From: Limnohabitans kasalickyi
Lineage (GTDB): Bacteria; Pseudomonadota; Gammaproteobacteria; Burkholderiales; Burkholderiaceae_C
Reading direction: 5' to 3'
NCBI GenBank assembly: GCA_965234325.1
Contig: OZ248407.1
Location: forward strand, 868,001 to 932,000
DNA length: 64,000 nt
This document shows positions 59,737-64,000 of the stretch, piece after piece (within the stretch, counting starts at the first letter, position 1; each line of letters begins with the position of its first letter). Below the pieces are notes generated by a model. That model was not told where the DNA came from, searched no databases, and saw only the letters and a list, made by a program, of their open reading frames with translations. The translations under genes were made by a program, and so were the position numbers.

Positions 59737-61548
59737 ATGGCAATGCGTTCCCACTATTGCGGTCTGGTGACCGAAGCCCTGATTGGCGAAACCGTGAGCC
59801 TGTGCGGCTGGGTTAACCGTCGCCGTGACCATGGCGGCGTGATCTTCATTGACCTGCGTGACCGCGAAGGCTACGTGCAAGTGGTGTGCGACCCAGACCG
59901 CGCTGACATGTTCAACGTGGCTGAGAATGTGCGCAATGAGTTTTGTATCCAAGTCAAAGGCTTGGTGCGTGCCCGTCCTGACGGCACGACCAACGAAGGC
60001 TTGAAGAGCGGCAAGATTGAAGTGCTGTGCCATGAGCTGATCGTGTTGAACGAGTCGGTCACGCCTCCCTTCCAAATTGATGACGACAACTTGTCGGAGA
60101 CCACGCGTCTCACACACCGCGTGCTCGACTTGCGTCGCCCGTACATGCAAAACAACCTGATGCTGCGCTACAAAGTGTCGATGGAAGTGCGCAAGTACTT
60201 GGACGAAAACGGCTTTGTGGATATCGAAACACCGATGCTCACCAAGAGCACACCCGAAGGCGCGCGCGATTACCTCGTGCCTAGCCGCGTGCATGACGGC
60301 CACTTCTTTGCGTTGCCACAGTCACCTCAGTTGTTCAAGCAGTTGTTGATGGTGGCGGGCTATGACCGTTATTACCAAATCACCAAGTGCTTCCGCGACG
60401 AAGACTTGCGTGCTGACCGTCAGCCTGAATTCACCCAGATTGATATTGAAACCTCGTTCTTGAGCGAGGAAGAAATCCGCGACATGTTCCAAGGCATGAT
60501 CAAGCGCGTGTTCCAAAAAACCATTGGTGTGGACTTGGGCGAGTTCCCGGTCATGACTTACCAAGACGCCATGCACATCTACGGCTCTGACAAGCCCGAC
60601 CTGCGCGTGAAATTGCAGTTCACCGAACTGACCGACGTCATGGGCGATGTGGACTTCAAAGTCTTCTCAGGCGCTGCCAACATGAAGGGCGGCCGCGTGG
60701 TGGCCCTGCGCGTACCCAACGGTTCGGTTGAAGGCGGCGGCATCAGCCGTGGCGAGATCGACGCGTACACCGAGTTCGTCAAAATTTACGGTGCGAAGGG
60801 CTTGGCCTACATCCGCGTGAACGAGTTGGCTAAGGGCCGTGACGGCTTGCAATCACCCATCGTGAAAAACATCCACGACGCAGCTTTGGCTGCGGTCTTG
60901 GAGCGCACAGGTGCACAAGACGGCGACTTGATTTTCTTCGGCGCAGACAAAGCCAAGGTCGTGAACGACGCCATCGGCGCGTTGCGCATCAAGATTGGCC
61001 ACAGCGAGTTTGGCAAGAAGAATGGTTTGTTCGAAAGCCGTTGGGCGCCGATGTGGGTGGTTGACTTCCCGATGTTCGAGTTCGACGACGAAAGTCAGCG
61101 TTACACCGCTGTGCACCACCCATTCACCGCGCCCAAAGACGGCCACGAAGACTGGATGGTCACTGCGCCCGAGAAGTGCATCTCCAAGGGCTACGACATG
61201 GTGTTGAACGGCTGGGAAATGGGCGGAGGCTCGGTGCGTATTCACCGCGCTGACGTGCAACAAAAAGTGTTTGACGCTTTGAAGATCACGCCTGAAGAAG
61301 CACAGCTCAAGTTCGGCTTCTTGCTCGACGCGTTGCAATACGGTGCGCCACCACACGGCGGCTTGGCCTTCGGTTTGGACCGCATCGTGACCTTGATGAC
61401 CGGTGCAGAGTCGATCCGTGACGTGATTGCTTTCCCCAAGACACAACGCGCGCAGTGTTTGCTCACGCAAGCACCGAGCCCTGTGGACGAAAAACAGTTG
61501 CGCGAATTGCACATTCGTTTGCGCAATTTGGATGCTGCAAAAGCCTAA
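59737..61548 (+). CDS. aspS: AspS, aspartyl-tRNA synthetase (nondiscriminating type)
   Basis: AspRS charges tRNA-Asp. The 603-residue bacterial form has an OB anticodon domain, class II motifs FRDEDLRADRQPEFTQID and GLAFGLDRIVTLMTG, and the GAD insertion. In the anticodon-binding region the residues read RRRDHGG (His32) and RPDG, the His/Gly pair reported in nondiscriminating AspRS of Pseudomonas, where discriminating E. coli AspRS has RRRDLG and a lysine. So it may also charge tRNA-Asn, with GatCAB converting Asp to Asn. The start is ATG 59737; ATG 59743 is possible. Confidence 0.96.
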   Translation: MAMRSHYCGLVTEALIGETVSLCGWVNRRRDHGGVIFIDLRDREGYVQVVCDPDRADMFNVAENVRNEFCIQVKGLVRARPDGTTNEGLKSGKIEVLCHELIVLNESVTPPFQIDDDNLSETTRLTHRVLDLRRPYMQNNLMLRYKVSMEVRKYLDENGFVDIETPMLTKSTPEGARDYLVPSRVHDGHFFALPQSPQLFKQLLMVAGYDRYYQITKCFRDEDLRADRQPEFTQIDIETSFLSEEEIRDMFQGMIKRVFQKTIGVDLGEFPVMTYQDAMHIYGSDKPDLRVKLQFTELTDVMGDVDFKVFSGAANMKGGRVVALRVPNGSVEGGGISRGEIDAYTEFVKIYGAKGLAYIRVNELAKGRDGLQSPIVKNIHDAALAAVLERTGAQDGDLIFFGADKAKVVNDAIGALRIKIGHSEFGKKNGLFESRWAPMWVVDFPMFEFDDESQRYTAVHHPFTAPKDGHEDWMVTAPEKCISKGYDMVLNGWEMGGGSVRIHRADVQQKVFDALKITPEEAQLKFGFLLDALQYGAPPHGGLAFGLDRIVTLMTGAESIRDVIAFPKTQRAQCLLTQAPSPVDEKQLRELHIRLRNLDAAKA

Positions 61549-61570
61549 ACAGCACTGACACTTTCACGCC

Positions 61571-61598
61571 AAACGCCACCCTCGGGTGGCGTTTGTCT
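61571..61598 (+). terminator. intrinsic terminator after aspS
   Basis: A perfect ten-base stem (61571-61580 with 61585-61594) and CTCG loop lies 23 bases after aspS. The following tract (GTCTGTGT) is poor in consecutive T residues, so it may act weakly or need Rho. Confidence 0.65.
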
Positions 61599-61713
61599 GT
61601 GTGCTGCCGTACGCAAAAAACTCAATTTGCATTCTTGGGCAAATATTGTCCACGGCGTGATGCTTGTTCCTACACTGACCTTTTATTCGGCATTGCCACG
61701 AAGGATCAGGGAC

Positions 61714-63888
61714 ATGAGCAACACGCAAAAACTAGCCCAAGCCCCAGCCCAAATTTCAGGGCAATGCCCTGTCATGCACGGTGCCAACACCCAAGTGGCC
61801 AACACCCCCATGGCTTGGTGGCCCAACGCGTTGAACTTGGACATCTTGCACCAGCACGACGCCAAGACCAACCCGATGGATGCGGGCTTTGACTACCGCG
61901 AAGAAGTCAAAAAGCTCGATGTGCCTGCGCTCAAGCAAGACCTCACCGCGCTCATGACCGATAGCCAATATTGGTGGCCCGCTGACTGGGGCCACTACGG
62001 CGGTTTGATGATTCGCATGGCTTGGCACTCAGCCGGGTCTTACCGCATTGCCGATGGCCGTGGCGGAGCAGGCACCGGCAACCAACGTTTTGCGCCGCTC
62101 AACTCGTGGCCCGACAACGTCAACCTCGACAAAGCCCGTCGCCTGCTGTGGCCCATCAAGAAAAAATACGGCAACCGGCTCAGCTGGGCCGACCTCATCG
62201 TGCTCGCGGGCAACGTCGCCTACGAATCGATGGGCCTCAAGACCTTTGGTTTCGCCTTTGGCCGTGAAGACATTTGGCACCCCGAGCAAGACATCAACTG
62301 GGGCGCTGAAAAAGAGTGGCTGGGCGCTACACGCTATGACAGCGACAGCCGCGAGTCGCTCGAAAATCCTTTGGCCGCTGTGCAAATGGGTTTGATTTAC
62401 GTGAACCCCGAAGGCGTCAACGGCCACCCTGACCCGTTGAAGACGGCACACGATGTGCGGCTGACCTTCAAGCGCATGGCCATGAACGACGAAGAAACCG
62501 TGGCCCTCACCGCAGGCGGCCACACCGTGGGCAAAGCGCACGGCAACGGCCGCGCCCTCAATTTGGGGCCTGTGCCCGAAGCCGCCGAGGTGGCCGAGCA
62601 AGGCTTGGGCTGGATCAACCACACCACCCGCGCCGTGGGCCGCGATACCGTGTCGAGCGGCCTCGAAGGTGCATGGACCACGCACCCCACCCGCTGGGAC
62701 CACGGCTATTTCCGCATGCTGCTCAACCACGACTGGCAACTCACCAAGAGCCCAGCTGGCGCCTGGCAGTGGGCACCCGTCAGCATCTTGGAAGAAGAGA
62801 AACCGGTGGATGTGGAAGACCCATCCATCCGCGTGCAACCCATGATGACCGATGCCGACATGGCCCTGAAGCTGGACCCCGCGTACCGCGTGATCTTGGA
62901 GCGTTTTGCCAAAGACCCCGATGACTTTGACCAAGTGTTTGCCCGCGCATGGTTCAAGCTGACACACCGAGACTTGGGCCCCAAGGCCCGCTACATCGGC
63001 CCCGAAGTGCCGCCAGAAGACCTGATCTGGCAAGACCCCGTGCCGGCGGGCAACACCGACTACGACGAGGCCGAGGTCAACACCAAAATCGCAGCCAGCG
63101 GTTTGAGCGTGAGTGAGTTGGTGGCCACCGCGTGGGACAGCGCGCGCACCTTCCGCCATTCCGACAAACGCGGCGGTGCCAACGGTGCGCGCATCCGCTT
63201 AGCTCCGCAAAAAGACTGGGCAGGCAACGAACCGCAGCGCTTAGCCAAAGTGCTCAAGGTGCTGGAAGGCATTGCCGCGCACACCGGTGCCAGCGTGGCC
63301 GACGTGATTGTGTTGGCGGGTAATGTGGGCGTGGCGCAAGCCGTCAGCGCAGCAGGCTTTGACATCCCCATGCCCTTCCAACCCGGCCGAGGCGACGCCA
63401 CCGAGGCCATGACCGATGCCGAGTCGTTTGCTGTGCTCGAACCCGTGCATGATGGTTTTCGCAACTGGATTCAAAGCACCCACTTGGGCAGCCCCGAAGA
63501 GCTGCTTTTAGACCGTGCGCAGCTCATGGGCCTCACCGCCCCTGAAATGACGGTCTTGGTGGGCGGCATGCGTGTGTTGGGTGTCAACCACGCAGGCTCA
63601 CAACACGGCGTATTCACCGACCGTGTGGGTGTGCTCAGTAATGATTTCTTCGTTCACCTCACCGACATGGCGTATGAATGGAAGCCGACTGGCCGCAACG
63701 CGTATGACCTGTGCCACCGCAAAACAGGCCAAATGAAGTGGAGCGCCACACGGGCGGATTTGGTATTTGGTTCCAACTCGGTGCTACGCGCCTACGCCGA
63801 GGTGTACGCGCAAGACGACAACCGTGAAAAGTTGGCCCGTGACTTTGTGGCGGCTTGGACCAAGGTGATGAACGCAGATCGTTGCTAA
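61714..63888 (+). CDS. katG: KatG, catalase-peroxidase
   Basis: KatG breaks down hydrogen peroxide as catalase and peroxidase. The 724-residue protein has duplicated peroxidase domains. The distal site Arg101, Trp104, His105 (RMAWHSAGSYR), the proximal heme ligand His270 (GGHTVGKAHG), and the Met-Tyr-Trp adduct set Trp104, Tyr229 (GLIYVNPEG), Met255 (FKRMAMND) are all present. ATG 61714 with an AGGATCAGGG site is chosen; a longer form from 61627 adds 29 unlikely residues. No OxyR site could be recognised upstream. Confidence 0.97.
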   Translation: MSNTQKLAQAPAQISGQCPVMHGANTQVANTPMAWWPNALNLDILHQHDAKTNPMDAGFDYREEVKKLDVPALKQDLTALMTDSQYWWPADWGHYGGLMIRMAWHSAGSYRIADGRGGAGTGNQRFAPLNSWPDNVNLDKARRLLWPIKKKYGNRLSWADLIVLAGNVAYESMGLKTFGFAFGREDIWHPEQDINWGAEKEWLGATRYDSDSRESLENPLAAVQMGLIYVNPEGVNGHPDPLKTAHDVRLTFKRMAMNDEETVALTAGGHTVGKAHGNGRALNLGPVPEAAEVAEQGLGWINHTTRAVGRDTVSSGLEGAWTTHPTRWDHGYFRMLLNHDWQLTKSPAGAWQWAPVSILEEEKPVDVEDPSIRVQPMMTDADMALKLDPAYRVILERFAKDPDDFDQVFARAWFKLTHRDLGPKARYIGPEVPPEDLIWQDPVPAGNTDYDEAEVNTKIAASGLSVSELVATAWDSARTFRHSDKRGGANGARIRLAPQKDWAGNEPQRLAKVLKVLEGIAAHTGASVADVIVLAGNVGVAQAVSAAGFDIPMPFQPGRGDATEAMTDAESFAVLEPVHDGFRNWIQSTHLGSPEELLLDRAQLMGLTAPEMTVLVGGMRVLGVNHAGSQHGVFTDRVGVLSNDFFVHLTDMAYEWKPTGRNAYDLCHRKTGQMKWSATRADLVFGSNSVLRAYAEVYAQDDNREKLARDFVAAWTKVMNADRC

Positions 63889-63926
63889 AACGAGCCGGTT
63901 GAAATTGCAAAAATACTGCGCTTAGC

Positions 63927-64000
63927 TCAAAGCTGCACCAACAACGCCAAATCCACGCCTGCGGGGACCGTGTAATCCGCCACCACCCAAGCCCGCGTGG
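63927..64000 (-). CDS. 3' end of an unidentified - strand gene
   Basis: The last 23 codons of an open frame on the - strand enter from the window edge and end in TGA at 63927-63929; the final residues read VPAGVDLALLVQL. It is convergent with katG, 38 bases away. Codon use looks like neighbouring genes, but the fragment is too short to name a family. Confidence 0.45.
   Translation of the reverse strand, partial: TRAWVVADYTVPAGVDLALLVQL

Noticed and set aside
62586..62620. Possible loss of the KatG adduct methionine, because EQGLGW has no Met beside GLGW
   Set aside because: The adduct Met lies 26 residues after the adduct Tyr, in FKRMAMND (Met255 with Tyr229), and it is present; the GLGW segment is not part of the adduct.
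62029..63159. Long antisense open frame (376 codons) opposite katG
   Set aside because: It lies wholly opposite a strongly conserved gene, has no ribosome site or recognisable domain, and such frames are expected opposite GC-rich coding DNA.
1..64000. CRISPR arrays, insertion sequences, prophage, toxin-antitoxin or anti-phage systems
   Set aside because: No regular repeats, transposase or phage motifs, or defence-type domains were found; nearly all genes have housekeeping matches and consistent base composition.

Overview
The window looks like a stretch of core chromosome from a betaproteobacterium of the order Burkholderiales, most likely family Comamonadaceae (a Limnohabitans/Rhodoferax-like freshwater organism). 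The genus is an inference. The order call rests on gene order (mlaFEDACB - ibaG - murA - his - tatABC - petABC - sspAB; pilBCD - coaE - zapD - yacG; rplU-rpmA-obg-proB; ubiE-ubiJ-ubiB), on an H-NS-family protein, on a cytochrome b Qo motif PVWY instead of PEWY, and on an AspRS with nondiscriminating-type residues. There are no rRNA genes, insertion sequences, prophage, CRISPR arrays or biosynthetic clusters. No gene-free stretch exceeds 300 bases.

Region 1 (98-20540) is 29 genes in a row on the + strand, many overlapping by 1-8 bases, with no intrinsic terminator that I could find. It starts with the Mla outer-membrane lipid transport system, with mlaA inside the operon, followed by an ABC exporter pair, the BolA protein IbaG and MurA. 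Then come the histidine genes hisG-D-C-B-H-A, a sugar-phosphate mutarotase, hisF, a DUF4287 protein, hisI and hisE. The run ends with a DUF4870 membrane protein, a HIT hydrolase, tatABC, a Deg-type protease, a Nif3-like protein and pdxA. mscL lies convergent to it.

Region 2 (21115-31125) holds the cytochrome bc1 genes petABC, a strong terminator, sspA-sspB, tRNA-Thr(TGT) with its own terminator, a DciA-like gene on the - strand, then secA, argJ, a DUF815 ATPase and a mutT-like Nudix gene. Region 3 (31171-36069, - strand) runs pilB-pilC-pilD-coaE-zapD-yacG; PilB is short and lacks its N-terminal domain. An H-NS-family gene is divergent from pilB.

Region 4 (36806-48806) mixes a small secreted cysteine protein, ispB divergent from rplU-rpmA-obg-proB, rppH divergent from proS, a lytic transglycosylase overlapping a cysteine-rich lipoprotein, grxD, and the - strand group hemA-prfA-prmC. 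Region 5 (48924-57153) encodes a 1290-residue flavin/iron-sulfur oxidoreductase, a DUF971 protein and the ubiquinone genes ubiE, ubiJ and ubiB, with a Tim44-like protein between ubiE and ubiJ. Region 6 (57172-64000) has a sodium:solute symporter, fmdB-DUF502-aspS, katG and the 3' end of a - strand gene.

These genes serve envelope building (Mla, MurA, transglycosylase), protein export (Tat, SecA), respiration (bc1, quinone synthesis, flavin/Fe-S dehydrogenase), histidine, proline and arginine synthesis, and translation. I found no clearly new multi-gene system. The best leads are poorly characterised passengers in conserved operons: DUF4287 and the mutarotase in the his run, the cysteine-rich lipoprotein coupled to the transglycosylase, the minimal PilB, and the Tim44-like protein among the ubi genes.
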